Assembly: GCA_001770205.1 (NCBI GenBank)
Contig: MEQL01000057.1
Span: 74,421 to 109,342 of the forward strand
Direction: 5' to 3'
DNA length: 34,922 nt
DNA from: Bdellovibrionales bacterium RIFOXYD12_FULL_39_22
GTDB taxonomy: Bacteria > Bdellovibrionota > Bacteriovoracia > Bacteriovoracales > Bacteriovoracaceae
The notes beneath the pieces are model-generated. The model saw nothing but the letters and a program-made list of their open reading frames with translations. It was not told the origin of the DNA and ran no database searches. Below, in pieces: positions 1 through 8,599 of the stretch (position 1 is its first letter; each line of letters starts with the position of its first letter). Both the position numbers and the translations under genes were made by a program.

Positions 1-172
1 ATATAGAAGTTATGATATCGCCATATAGTTATTTTTTTAAATTCATGTTGATACTAGCGCAAGTTTTTGGCACGCACCTTCTTGATTAAAATCGAATAAC
101 TTTTAAACAGCAAGCTTTGTAAATAATAGAGGGATATTATGCTTTTCTCCTATTCCGTGCGATACTAAGTGT

Positions 173-1231
173 ATGAGACCATCAGTAATTATATCCAAAT
201 TAGTTTTTTTCTCTTTGATTATTTCTTTTTGTCTCGATTGCAAATTGTTGGGTCAAGAAAGAAGTTCGGCAAATAACGATTATGTTGCGATCGATAATCA
301 TGTGCATTACATGAGTCCCGAAAATTGGCAAGCCTTGGACTCGGAAGATCTTTTAGAGCACCGACCGATCAATACCGAAGTTGTCTTTGAACATATGCAA
401 AATACCCCCATCAAACGAGTGGTGGCATTAAGTTCGGGATATCGATTTAATAACTCAAAAGAAAAGATGATGCATGAGAATAATTTCGTTGCTAATGAGG
501 CCAACCGTTATCCTGGAAAAGTCATTCCCTTCTGTGGAGTGCCGATGAGGCCAGATTGGGCGCTTGGAGAAATAGTTAGGTGTATGAAAGATCTAAATAT
601 GGAGGGTCTTAAAATTCATCCAACGGCCAGTGGAGTTTATGGAGAGGACTTTGATAAGAAAAATACTATAGTACTCTTTGATGATATTTATGCGTTAATA
701 AATTCATTGCAAATAAAGTTAAAAAGGCCCATCCCTATTTTGGTTGATACTAATTGGTGGCCTCCTGGGGAAAAAAGTTATGAGAAAATGTTTGCCTTTG
801 TAAAAAAATATCCAGAAGTTCCTACCATCTGGGCCCATGCGCTTAGCTTTGATTGGGAAGATGGCCTCACAAAATTGGCCACAGAAATAAAAGAATTCCC
901 TCAGCTTTATAAGAACTTATTAATAGATCTTAGTGCTATTCCGGTAATGCTTTTTAATAAAGATATTGTTCTCACTGATGCGATTACTGCACCAGCAATT
1001 AACCCAGAAAAATTTGTAATGTTGCTTCGCAAGGTAGGAATAGAAAAATTTGTTTTTGGATCTGATTTTCCCTTTATTTCGGCACAAGAGACCCTTGATG
1101 TTCTAGAACAATATCCATTCACGCAGAAGGAATTATCTCAAATTATTAATAATAACTATTACCGCATAAAAACCCCAAGTGTTTTAAGAAGTGGGTGCTT
1201 AAATGCCGCAAGTAGATTGTTGAAAGGATAG
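173..1231 (+). CDS. Exported amidohydrolase-family metal-dependent hydrolase
   Basis: The 352-residue protein has an N-terminal signal peptide (hydrophobic stretch about residues 8-22) followed by an amidohydrolase-2 type TIM barrel. Visible motifs are N-H-V-H at 42-45 (first metal-binding strand), L-K-I-H-P at 146-150, W-A-H at 220-222 and G-S-D-F-P at 296-300, the usual late catalytic Asp. The strand that normally carries a ligand His before the 220 region reads V-D-T-N-W-W (191-196), so Asp may replace His or the site may be altered. The substrate cannot be told; the family includes decarboxylases and hydrolases of small cyclic or aromatic compounds. The signal peptide suggests action in the periplasm. 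The ATG at 173 has no clear ribosome site. A good one (AGAGGG, about 128-133) instead serves an ATG at 139 that opens a nine-codon frame ending at 168, so translation may be coupled to a short leader. The gene stands alone and converges on its neighbour. Confidence 0.72.
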   Translation: MRPSVIISKLVFFSLIISFCLDCKLLGQERSSANNDYVAIDNHVHYMSPENWQALDSEDLLEHRPINTEVVFEHMQNTPIKRVVALSSGYRFNNSKEKMMHENNFVANEANRYPGKVIPFCGVPMRPDWALGEIVRCMKDLNMEGLKIHPTASGVYGEDFDKKNTIVLFDDIYALINSLQIKLKRPIPILVDTNWWPPGEKSYEKMFAFVKKYPEVPTIWAHALSFDWEDGLTKLATEIKEFPQLYKNLLIDLSAIPVMLFNKDIVLTDAITAPAINPEKFVMLLRKVGIEKFVFGSDFPFISAQETLDVLEQYPFTQKELSQIINNNYYRIKTPSVLRSGCLNAASRLLKG

Positions 1232-1338
1232 GAAGATTAAACATTAGTATCTAGTCTGCATAAATCAGATAGTATGGCGCAAAAACTCAATCAGTAAAGG
1301 TAGATTTACCATCGACTAATCAGTGAAAATATTGTTCA

Positions 1339-1968
1339 CTATGGCCAAATCGTCGATACTCGAAACATATTGTCTATGCCCAGTTTACCCAACGTTGAAG
1401 AAAAAAATTCAAATACTTTATTGGGGAAGTTGGTATCGGGCCCAACCCAATCTGCTCGCACATAAAAAAAACAACGATCTTTATGTGCGCTAGCATTAAT
1501 CTCTCCCTTTAAATCTTTCAAAAAACCTTTATCAAAAACAAAATTATATTTGCCAGGTTCGGTGATCCGCTCAATTTTAAAATCTAAAATCATGTTGAAA
1601 GGAAGGATGGGACTAGAAAGCAAAAGATTAATCCGCTCGCTCTTTTCGTCATAAGTAGATTCTTTAACAAAACTCAAATAATCTTTCTGTTTTTCATACA
1701 ACGACATTTTGCGCAAGGCAAAGGTACAACTTTTTTTATGCAGGCCCGCGGCATGAAATTTCAGTGTCTGAATTTTTTTCTTATCCTTTTCTAAATTAGT
1801 AACTATCGACTCAACAAAAGTTTTATCTTCTAAAATTTCACTCTTGGTTATTTCGTTTAAAGGCGCCTCTTCGAAGGTGACTGCACCACCATTATTGTTG
1901 GCCGCCGCAATAATTTTTACCTCAATAACAGAGAGAATCAGTATGACAATAAGGTATTTTACGCTCAT
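1339..1968 (-). CDS. Small exported protein of unknown function
   Basis: The 209-residue protein begins with a hydrophobic signal segment (about residues 4-22, ending in A-A-A-N) and should be exported. The mature part mixes charged beta-strand-like segments with a C-terminal amphipathic helix (about 185-200). The overall pattern of strands followed by a long final helix is reminiscent of SRPBCC/START-like ligand-binding folds, but no diagnostic motif is visible and this is only a suggestion. It has a single Cys pair (residues about 77 and 163) that could form a disulfide. It diverges from the topoisomerase genes across about 165 bases of very AT-rich sequence and converges on the amidohydrolase gene. 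No strong Shine-Dalgarno precedes the ATG. Confidence 0.6.
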   Translation of the reverse strand: MSVKYLIVILILSVIEVKIIAAANNNGGAVTFEEAPLNEITKSEILEDKTFVESIVTNLEKDKKKIQTLKFHAAGLHKKSCTFALRKMSLYEKQKDYLSFVKESTYDEKSERINLLLSSPILPFNMILDFKIERITEPGKYNFVFDKGFLKDLKGEINASAHKDRCFFYVRADWVGPDTNFPNKVFEFFSSTLGKLGIDNMFRVSTIWP

Positions 1969-2134
1969 ATTTATGACTCACTGTGCATTTTCTTGTTTCA
2001 AATCACTATTTTTTTTTACTATCATAAAGAATACAAAAGAGCGGATCCAATTTATACTAAAAAATTTTGGTAAGATGATGTTTTATGTTTTTATTTTAAT
2101 TTTAATTTTTAATTTATTGCAGAGGACAAAATAG

Positions 2135-4087
2135 ATGACAGAAATAGTTTCAGTAAAGAGAAAGGGAAAAGCACATGATGCCGTCATTGAACATAAAGAT
2201 CAGCGATGGCATTGTCGCCATCGCATTACTCTCGTATTTGGAAGCAATGATGTTGAAGATTTAGAAACCTACCTTTATCGTGATAATAAAGTAGAATTTA
2301 CTACCGTCAAATTTCACCAGGCAAAATCCAAGGCCATTGAAGAAATTTTAGATAATTGCATCGATGAGTTTTACCGCGGACATGTGACTGAAATTCACAC
2401 CACTCTATCGGAAGATAAAAAAACAGTGGCAGTAGAAGATAATGGCATAGGCTTTCCGCTTAAGATGATTGCTCCTGTTTATACGGAATTTAGAACCGGC
2501 TCTAAATTTAAAGATGAAGAAGTGGATGAAGATGGGTTTATGCATCGAACATTAGGCCAAAACGGCCTAGGTGCAGCGGCCACCTGCCTCACCTCCGATC
2601 TTTTTCAAGTGCGCGTTAGACACTATAATTCTAAGCAAGAACAAACCTACACTTTCGAAGATGGAGCACTAACCACCAAAAAGAGTAAGCCCAAAACATT
2701 TACTGGACACTCCGGCGTACGCGTTGAGTTAATGTTGGCGCGAGAGGTCTACAAAAATGTAGTTATAGATGAGGATCTATTGCGCAAGCGAATCATCGAT
2801 CTGGCCTACAACAATCCCGGACTAACTTTCTACTTTAATAAGGAAAAATATCTTTTTAAAAAGGGCCTTTTTGAACTGGCCCAATACATTGGTGGGGAAA
2901 CAGCATACCATATAGGTGATACTACGGCCGTTTTTGATTCCACCACAGCAAAGGGTAAAACGGCAAAAGGAAAGATCGACTTAAGTATTTCAGTAGTTAT
3001 TGATAAGGCCAGCGAAGCGCGTGAGCGAGTAATCTCTTTTGCCAACTCCAGTCCAACTTTTGATGGCGGCTTCCATCAAGATAAAGTCAAAAGACTCTTT
3101 ATCAATATCCTCAAAGAAAAATTAGAACGCTCTATAAAGAAAGAAAAAATCTCTATCACCGATAATGATATTTTAACCGGCATGACTTTTATTATTGGGG
3201 TCACGATGCCCAACCCTCGCTTTGAATCACAGACTAAAAGAAAATTAGTACGCGATGCCCAGCTGGAAAAAGTTATAGATGGATTCATGTCCGACAACAT
3301 GGAAAAGTTTATTCGCAAAAACAAAGAATATCTAGATGTAGTGCTTGATCGAGCACGATCTCGCCATCGCTTTCAAGAATTTAAAGATGCTGAAAAAATA
3401 TCAAAAAAACAAAAGCGAAAACGCATAGAAAAATTACTAGACGCTAACGAAAGACGTGATCGCACCAAATGTACCTTATTTATTTGCGAAGGAGATTCGG
3501 CCATTGGCGGATTGCGGTCAGCACGCAACAAGTTATATCAGGGAGGAATTGCACTCAAGGGAAAACCCATGAATGTGGCGCAAGCATCCATCAACGATAT
3601 TTTAAACAATCAAGAGTTCTCTGATATTATGGCGGCCATCGGCCTAACACTGGGACAACCAGTAGATTTTGAAAACTTGCGTTTTTCCCAAATAGTATAT
3701 CTTTCCGACTCAGATGTGGATGGTGGACATATCAACACACTTCTTACTAATTTTTTCTTCACCTTCTGGCCTGAACTTTTTGAGCGCGGCATGATTCAAT
3801 TGGCCAAGGCCCCGCTGTTTGAGGTGGCAACTGACAGTGGAAAAATCTATGTCGAATCTCCTGCCGAGTTAGAAAATTTAAAAAAGAGTGGAGCAAAAAT
3901 AAAAGAAATTCAACGTAACAAAGGTTTGGGAGAGATGTCTCCCGAGGCCTTTAAACATGTGCTAATGAAGGGTGTTTATACCAAGATTGCAGTGCCCGAT
4001 AGACAACGAGCAAAAGAGATGTTGGATGTCTGCTTTGGCAAAGACACCGCACCTCGCAAAGATCTATTAATTGATAAAGCAGAATAA
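2135..4087 (+). CDS. parE: Type IIA DNA topoisomerase, subunit B (ParE/T4 gp39-like)
   Basis: ATPase and TOPRIM subunit of a type II topoisomerase, which passes one DNA duplex through another using ATP. The GHKL ATPase domain shows E-E-I-L-D-N (69-74), E-D-N-G-I-G (101-106) and the lid G-Q-N-G-L-G (141-146). The transducer carries the Q-T-K loop at 366-368. The TOPRIM domain shows C-E-G-D-S-A (451-456), S-D-S-D-V-D-G (524-530) and N-K-G-L-G-E-M (595-601). At 650 residues it is ParE-sized and lacks the GyrB insert. Several positions look less bacterial: R-F-E-S-Q-T-K, and N-F-F-F-T-F-W-P-E-L-F after the DxD, where T4-type and eukaryotic enzymes have similar wording. A Shine-Dalgarno (AGAGGAC) lies 8 bases before the ATG. 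It sits 40 bases upstream of the A subunit and surely forms an operon with it. Confidence 0.93.
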   Translation: MTEIVSVKRKGKAHDAVIEHKDQRWHCRHRITLVFGSNDVEDLETYLYRDNKVEFTTVKFHQAKSKAIEEILDNCIDEFYRGHVTEIHTTLSEDKKTVAVEDNGIGFPLKMIAPVYTEFRTGSKFKDEEVDEDGFMHRTLGQNGLGAAATCLTSDLFQVRVRHYNSKQEQTYTFEDGALTTKKSKPKTFTGHSGVRVELMLAREVYKNVVIDEDLLRKRIIDLAYNNPGLTFYFNKEKYLFKKGLFELAQYIGGETAYHIGDTTAVFDSTTAKGKTAKGKIDLSISVVIDKASEARERVISFANSSPTFDGGFHQDKVKRLFINILKEKLERSIKKEKISITDNDILTGMTFIIGVTMPNPRFESQTKRKLVRDAQLEKVIDGFMSDNMEKFIRKNKEYLDVVLDRARSRHRFQEFKDAEKISKKQKRKRIEKLLDANERRDRTKCTLFICEGDSAIGGLRSARNKLYQGGIALKGKPMNVAQASINDILNNQEFSDIMAAIGLTLGQPVDFENLRFSQIVYLSDSDVDGGHINTLLTNFFFTFWPELFERGMIQLAKAPLFEVATDSGKIYVESPAELENLKKSGAKIKEIQRNKGLGEMSPEAFKHVLMKGVYTKIAVPDRQRAKEMLDVCFGKDTAPRKDLLIDKAE

Positions 4088-4127
4088 GATAGAGTAAGGC
4101 AAAATAAATTTACGGCGGAGAATATAA

Positions 4128-5606
4128 ATGGCAATGGATGATTTAATTTTTAACTCTTTGGAATCAATTCCTCTCGATGATGTAGTCATTGAAGAATATA
4201 AACTTTATCAGCTTTATACGCTGATGGATCGGGCCATCCCCTACTTGCAAGATGGCCTAAAACCTGGCCAGCGCCGCATTTTGTACACTCTGTGGAAAAA
4301 TCAGGGTAAGGGCCTACTAAAAGTTTCTTCCGCTACCGGATTAGTTTTAACGCTGCATCCCCATGGCCCGGCCTCAGTAGAATCGGCCATTGTTAATCTG
4401 GCGCAAGATTACACCTTTGCCAATAACTATCCTCTCATTGACAAAAAAGGATATTTTGGAGAACGAATGGAGCCAACCCCGGCGGCCGGGCGATACATTG
4501 AGTGTAAGTTAGGAAAAATGGCCGAGATCTTACTGTTTGATGATATTAATCAAGTAGAGATGGTACCCAATTACGATGAAAAAACGGTGGAACCCCTCTG
4601 CTTTCTTCCCAAATTACCGTTGATGCTTCTAAATGGGGCAGAGGGAATTGGCACAGGTTTTTCCTCTGTAATTCCAAGTTTCCACCATGAAGATATCATT
4701 GATTCAATGATTAACATGGCCGAGAATGGAAAACCAAAAAAACTAAAACCCTTCTTCTTAAACTATAACGCCAGGCCAGAAATTGATTCTTCTGGAAAAT
4801 TAACCTTTGAGATGAAATTTGAGTTAATCGGTGATGATGTTTTTATCACCGAAATTCCTCGCAACTATGACTCCTCAAGAGTCTATAAACATCTAGGTAA
4901 ATTTATCGATAGCGGTTATCTGAAAGATTATATCGACTCCTCCGTGGACAATGAAATTAAAATTGAATTAATTTTTAAACGAGGGGCGCGGCCACCGCTG
5001 GAAGAAATCATTAAAACCATGGGGTGTAATACTTCGCTTGTGCCCAACTATACTCTAATTTCTGAGCGTGGCGTGCGAATTTTTAATAATGCCGAAGAAA
5101 TTATTGTCTGGTTTACTGCTAAGCGTTTAGAGGTGGTAAAGCGACGCTATGAACTTCTGTGTACAGAGTATGAGCAAAAAATTCGCCAGAGTAATGAGAT
5201 TATTCGTTTTATCAAGCAAAAACACTATGTCGAAGCAACCAAGGTTAAAAACAGAAAAACATTCATTGAATATTTGGAAAAAAACAAGTTTACTTTTTCG
5301 GAATATCTGGCCGATATGCCCATCTACCGCATGACCAAAGACGAGGTAGAAAAACGGGTGCTAATGGTAAAAGAGGATTCAGAATTGCTCAAGCAGTTTG
5401 AAAAAATCGCCAAGTCGAAAAACTTAGTCCAAAAGAAGTTAATAGAAGAATTGGATGACGTTAAAAAACAAATTAATGATTGGCTTAAGCAAAAAGAGAT
5501 TCAGCGGGCCAAATTGCAAAAGGAGCTAGCAAAAAAAGATAAAGAGATTTTGAAAAAGAAAAAAGAAAAAGAAAAAGAAAAAGAAAAAGAAAAAGAGCTG
5601 CAGTAG
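4128..5606 (+). CDS. parC: Type IIA DNA topoisomerase, subunit A, minimal form without C-terminal domain
   Basis: DNA-cleaving subunit that pairs with the preceding gene. The winged-helix region has D-G-L-K-P-G-Q-R-R-I-L (42-52). The active-site Tyr is Tyr123 in A-A-G-R-Y-I-E, preceded by Arg122. A long coiled-coil segment follows (about 330-370). At 492 residues it is far shorter than GyrA or ParC (about 750-880) because the beta-pinwheel C-terminal domain is missing. The protein ends instead in a lysine/glutamate tail encoded by a hexanucleotide repeat. The motif I-V-N-L-A-Q, the R-Y-I active-site context, the I-T-E-I-P strand and the short length resemble phage T4 gp52 (442 residues), recalled from memory and not aligned here. 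Decatenation rather than supercoiling is the likely activity, since wrapping needs the missing domain. GGAG lies 8 bases before the ATG. Confidence 0.88.
   Translation: MAMDDLIFNSLESIPLDDVVIEEYKLYQLYTLMDRAIPYLQDGLKPGQRRILYTLWKNQGKGLLKVSSATGLVLTLHPHGPASVESAIVNLAQDYTFANNYPLIDKKGYFGERMEPTPAAGRYIECKLGKMAEILLFDDINQVEMVPNYDEKTVEPLCFLPKLPLMLLNGAEGIGTGFSSVIPSFHHEDIIDSMINMAENGKPKKLKPFFLNYNARPEIDSSGKLTFEMKFELIGDDVFITEIPRNYDSSRVYKHLGKFIDSGYLKDYIDSSVDNEIKIELIFKRGARPPLEEIIKTMGCNTSLVPNYTLISERGVRIFNNAEEIIVWFTAKRLEVVKRRYELLCTEYEQKIRQSNEIIRFIKQKHYVEATKVKNRKTFIEYLEKNKFTFSEYLADMPIYRMTKDEVEKRVLMVKEDSELLKQFEKIAKSKNLVQKKLIEELDDVKKQINDWLKQKEIQRAKLQKELAKKDKEILKKKKEKEKEKEKEKELQ
5565..5594 (+). repeat. In-frame hexanucleotide repeat (GAAAAA)x5 in the parC tail
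   Basis: Five perfect tandem GAAAAA units encode alternating Glu-Lys at the extreme C-terminus of the topoisomerase A subunit. Because the unit is six bases, slippage would change tail length without shifting the frame. The upstream sequence from about 5551 is already A-rich and lysine-coding. Confidence 0.9.
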
Positions 5607-5737
5607 ATTCTGACAATTTTTGTCGGCCAGGAGCTGCATAAACTATTTCAACTTTTTTAATAGAAAACAGAAAATATATCTGCTAACCTATCAAGTAGTT
5701 ATCGTTTTTAAATGATGGTTTTCATGGAGGAAGATTT

Positions 5738-6166
5738 ATGAGTTTAACTAAAGCGGACATTGTAGAACGCGTCTTCAAAGAGGCAAATTTTTCAAAGAAA
5801 GAGGCCGCTGAAGTAGTCGAGTTAGTTTTTAAAGTTATCAAGGATACTCTCTCTCAAGGAGAAAAAGTTAAAATTTCTGGCTTCGGAAATTTTACCATTC
5901 GAGACAAGGCAACTCGCATTGGACGCAATCCTCAGACTGGTGAGTCTATGGAAATTTCCGCCAGGCGAGTATTGACCTTCCGTCCATCACAAGTGCTAAA
6001 AGAAGACATAACCTTGCGCTATGCCCATCGTTTGGATAATGAAGGTAATGAGAATACCGCTCTACCTCCAAAGGAAGTAGTTGCTCGTGCACTAAATTCT
6101 TTCATGTCTAATGAAGATACTCCAGATGGTGAGGATGATGATTTTGAGGACAACCACGAAAATTAG
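5738..6166 (+). CDS. ihfA: Integration host factor alpha / HU-family DNA-bending protein
   Basis: The first 95 residues are a clear HU/IHF fold: L-T-K-A-D-I-V near the start, K-I-S-G-F-G-N-F at about 46-53, the R-N-P-Q-T-G DNA-intercalating beta-arm tip at about 64-69 (Pro present), and R-V-L-T-F-R-P-S at 78-85. The family usually ends near residue 95-100. This protein has about 45 more residues finishing in a very acidic tail (E-D-D-D-F-E-D). A strong GGAGG lies 7 bases before the ATG. The next gene is a MerR-type regulator only 8 bases downstream, an arrangement also seen in many proteobacteria, which supports the IHF-alpha rather than HU assignment. It probably shapes nucleoid structure and promoter architecture. 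About 130 AT-rich bases upstream should hold the promoter. Confidence 0.88.
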   Translation: MSLTKADIVERVFKEANFSKKEAAEVVELVFKVIKDTLSQGEKVKISGFGNFTIRDKATRIGRNPQTGESMEISARRVLTFRPSQVLKEDITLRYAHRLDNEGNENTALPPKEVVARALNSFMSNEDTPDGEDDDFEDNHEN

Positions 6167-6174
6167 GAAGCTAG

Positions 6175-6609
6175 ATGAATTGTCCTTTAGATATGCTGAC
6201 ACAAAAAAATCAATTCAAATTTGATGAAGTTTGTACGCGTACAGATGTACGGCCTTACGTATTGCGTTTTTGGGAGTCGGAATTTGAAGAGATTGCCCCA
6301 ACCTTTATTAATGGATCAGAAAAAATCTACTCACTTGCAGACATCAATGTGATTCTGGCCATTAAAGAGCTGCTCTTTGAAAAAAAATTCAGCATTAATC
6401 GGGCCAAAGTAGAACTTTCTCGATCACTTGTTAAACAAGCAACTGCCCCGGCCGATGACTTATCACTACCCCCAAAAGAAGAAAAAACAGTTGAACAAAC
6501 CTCGCTACCGGCCCTAGAAAATGGAGAAAAGCTTTTACATACCAAGGCCCAGTTAGAAAAAATGTTAGCGCTGATGGATTCCATCAAAGAGGCCCATAAT
6601 TGGAACTAA
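6175..6609 (+). CDS. MerR-family transcriptional regulator
   Basis: The 144-residue protein has a MerR-type winged helix: R-P-Y-V-L-R-F-W-E-S-E-F at about 26-37 is the typical recognition helix and wing start, then I-Y-S-L-A-D-I at about 50-56 and an alpha-helical A-I-K-E-L-L-F-E-K-K-F segment. After about residue 80 it is low-complexity and ends in a short helix (about 122-140) that could be the dimerising coiled coil. No metal-binding cysteines are seen, so this is not a CueR-like metal sensor. It is co-transcribed with ihfA (8-base gap, AGGAAG ribosome site). Its last 45 bases overlap the 3' end of the prenyl synthase gene on the other strand. Confidence 0.82.
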   Translation: MNCPLDMLTQKNQFKFDEVCTRTDVRPYVLRFWESEFEEIAPTFINGSEKIYSLADINVILAIKELLFEKKFSINRAKVELSRSLVKQATAPADDLSLPPKEEKTVEQTSLPALENGEKLLHTKAQLEKMLALMDSIKEAHNWN

Positions 6610-7542
6610 TGCTTCTTTTTTTGGCAGATGTCTTTCGATATTTACACTTCCCTCATTCAAGATTTTTTTGATTTTGCTTAAATAATCATCAAGCACCAGA
6701 GAAAACGTCGGCATGCCATTATAAGTAGATGTGATTTTTTTAATTATCTGCATATAGTGCAAAAGTGTTTGTAGAGCTTCATCGGAATGACGCAACCATG
6801 GATTAATCTTTTGCTCACGCTCGGTTATTTTTAATTCCGCAAGTTCTGTTAAGTCATCTAACAATTGAAACGATACTCCCATCGCATCACCTAGTTTATA
6901 TAAATCCCGGCACTCTCGATATTTTTGCTTCCGATCATCTTTTTTCTCATCCAAAGTTAACAAGTAACTTCCAACTATGGCCGTTTGAATTAGCCGAGCA
7001 GTTTTTAGACGATGAGTAGTAATTAGATTAACAAAAGAGTGGTTCATCTCCTCTGATAGATCTAGTACTTGCCCCAAAATTAATCCTTTGGGCCCTAATG
7101 CCCAAGAGAAAAATTTTAAAACATCTGGAAAGGCCGGCGATTTTATTTGAGACAATAAAGCAAAAGGGCCAACACACAACCCATCTCCCACCAAAAGCGC
7201 TTTCCATTCATTATATTTTTTATGAACAGTGAGTTTGCCTCGACGATAATCATCATTGTCCATGGCCGGCAAATCGTCATGAATCAGCGTATAAGCATGA
7301 TGCATTTCCACCGCACTGGCCAGATAACTAAAATCTGATTGGGGCCCAATAATATTGCCTTGCCATCCACTTCTTTTAAAATCACGGCCAATAGCATAAA
7401 CTAGAAGCGGCCGAAAAAGTTTACCTGTAGGAAAAAGAGCATACTCATAAATTTCACTTATTGCATGATGAGGCAAAATTTGGCCCAGGTGCCTCTTTAA
7501 ATTCACTGATAATTCACTAGTAATCTCCTTTAAATCTATCAT
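6565..7542 (-). CDS. ispA: Polyprenyl (farnesyl/geranylgeranyl) diphosphate synthase
   Basis: Condenses isopentenyl diphosphate with allylic diphosphates to make the C15/C20 precursor of quinones and undecaprenyl carriers. The first aspartate-rich motif is H-D-D-L-P-A-M-D-N-D-D (about 88-98 from the chosen start), followed by R-R-G and V-G-D-G. K-T-A-R-L lies near 180-184. The second Asp-rich motif is L-L-D-D-L-T-E (about 227-233), where the usual fifth Asp is Glu. I chose the ATG at 7542, which AGAGGA precedes by 6 bases; an in-frame ATG at 7560 has a weaker site. It is the last gene of the purine operon, 48 bases after purM, an unusual partner. It may be co-transcribed simply by position. 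Confidence 0.88.
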   Translation of the reverse strand: MIDLKEITSELSVNLKRHLGQILPHHAISEIYEYALFPTGKLFRPLLVYAIGRDFKRSGWQGNIIGPQSDFSYLASAVEMHHAYTLIHDDLPAMDNDDYRRGKLTVHKKYNEWKALLVGDGLCVGPFALLSQIKSPAFPDVLKFFSWALGPKGLILGQVLDLSEEMNHSFVNLITTHRLKTARLIQTAIVGSYLLTLDEKKDDRKQKYRECRDLYKLGDAMGVSFQLLDDLTELAELKITEREQKINPWLRHSDEALQTLLHYMQIIKKITSTYNGMPTFSLVLDDYLSKIKKILNEGSVNIERHLPKKEALVPIMGLFDGIHQR

Positions 7543-7590
7543 CTCTTTTCCTCTTTTCATCTTTTCATCTTTGCTGTTATCTCACCTCTG

Positions 7591-8586
7591 TCATGGAATA
7601 TCCATCACATGCCCAATCAAATAGGCCTTCTCATTCATCGCAGAAAGTGTAGACATAATAGGCCCTGGCGTATCCGTCACTAGCACAAATCCAACCCCCA
7701 TATTAAACACCTGGTAGAGTTCTTTGTCTTCCAAATTTGCTCGTTTCTTGATCTCTTGAAATATTGAGGGAATTAAAGAGAGCGAAGGCATAGAGTGTAG
7801 CGCAAAATGCTTACGCTCATTTATCCGTTGGATATTAGAAATACCTCCTCCCGTGATATGGGCCATACCTAAAATATTTTGAGGATACTTAGATAAAAGC
7901 GATTGAATCAGTGATACATAAATTCGCGTCGGAGTTAAGCACTCTTTTAATAACTCTATCTCCTCATTTTGGATAAGTTTATTTACCAGGGAGAACCCAT
8001 TCGAATGTAATCCAGAGGAGGCAATCCCTATTATGGCATTCCCTGCTGAGACTTTCTGCCCATCAATCACCTGGGCCTCTTCTACTTCTCCCACCGCAAA
8101 CCCGGCCAAATCATATTCATCAGCAGCATACATTCCTGGCATCTCGGCAGTCTCTCCACCAATTAGTGCCATGTTACTCTCCTGACATCCTTTGACAATT
8201 CCATCAATGATCTGATTACTAACCGCCAGATCCAATTTAGAAGAAGCAAGATAATCAAGGAAAAAAAGAGGAGTAGCGCCGGTACAAAGAACGTCATTTA
8301 CACACATGGCCACAAGATCAATTCCAATAGTGTTATGAATCCCCAGTTTTTGAGCAATTTTTAATTTCGTCCCCACCCCATCTGTCCCTGCGGCCAATAA
8401 TTTCCCATTGCCGGCCTTATAAAGGGCAGCAAATCCCCCCACTCCCTCCACTACTCGGCCGTTGTAGGTTGATTCAACTTTGCGCTTAATCGACTCTACA
8501 AATTTATCTCCTCTATCAATATCAACCCCCGCATCTGCATAGGTATAGCGCCGCTTATTAGTACACATCTCTTTCGTAGTTTGCAT
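7591..8586 (-). CDS. purM: Phosphoribosylformylglycinamidine cyclo-ligase (AIR synthetase)
   Basis: Closes the imidazole ring of AIR from FGAM using ATP (step 5 of purine synthesis). The sequence is a full-length PurM of 331 residues: Y-A-D-A-G-V near the N-terminus, G-T-D-G-V-G-T-K-L with the ATP-binding loop, D-L-V-A-M-C-V-N-D, G-G-E-T-A-E-M-P-G-M-Y, and A-H-I-T-G-G-G-I. The frame stays open upstream to 8664, but the start at 8586 is clearly right: AAGGAG lies 7 bases before its ATG and the extra residues do not belong to the family. It lies 13 bases after purH and before the prenyl synthase gene. Confidence 0.96.
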   Translation of the reverse strand: MQTTKEMCTNKRRYTYADAGVDIDRGDKFVESIKRKVESTYNGRVVEGVGGFAALYKAGNGKLLAAGTDGVGTKLKIAQKLGIHNTIGIDLVAMCVNDVLCTGATPLFFLDYLASSKLDLAVSNQIIDGIVKGCQESNMALIGGETAEMPGMYAADEYDLAGFAVGEVEEAQVIDGQKVSAGNAIIGIASSGLHSNGFSLVNKLIQNEEIELLKECLTPTRIYVSLIQSLLSKYPQNILGMAHITGGGISNIQRINERKHFALHSMPSLSLIPSIFQEIKKRANLEDKELYQVFNMGVGFVLVTDTPGPIMSTLSAMNEKAYLIGHVMDIP

Positions 8587-8599
8587 AAAAAACTCCTTT

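Noticed and set aside
1844..2134. A 96-codon plus-strand frame ending directly before parE
   Set aside because: It overlaps the exported protein gene on the other strand, has low-complexity Phe/Ile-rich sequence from AT-rich DNA and no family resemblance; the junction with parE looks accidental.
5616..5632. Terminator after parC
   Set aside because: GACAA-TTT-TTGTC is only a 5-base AT-rich stem with no T-run after it.
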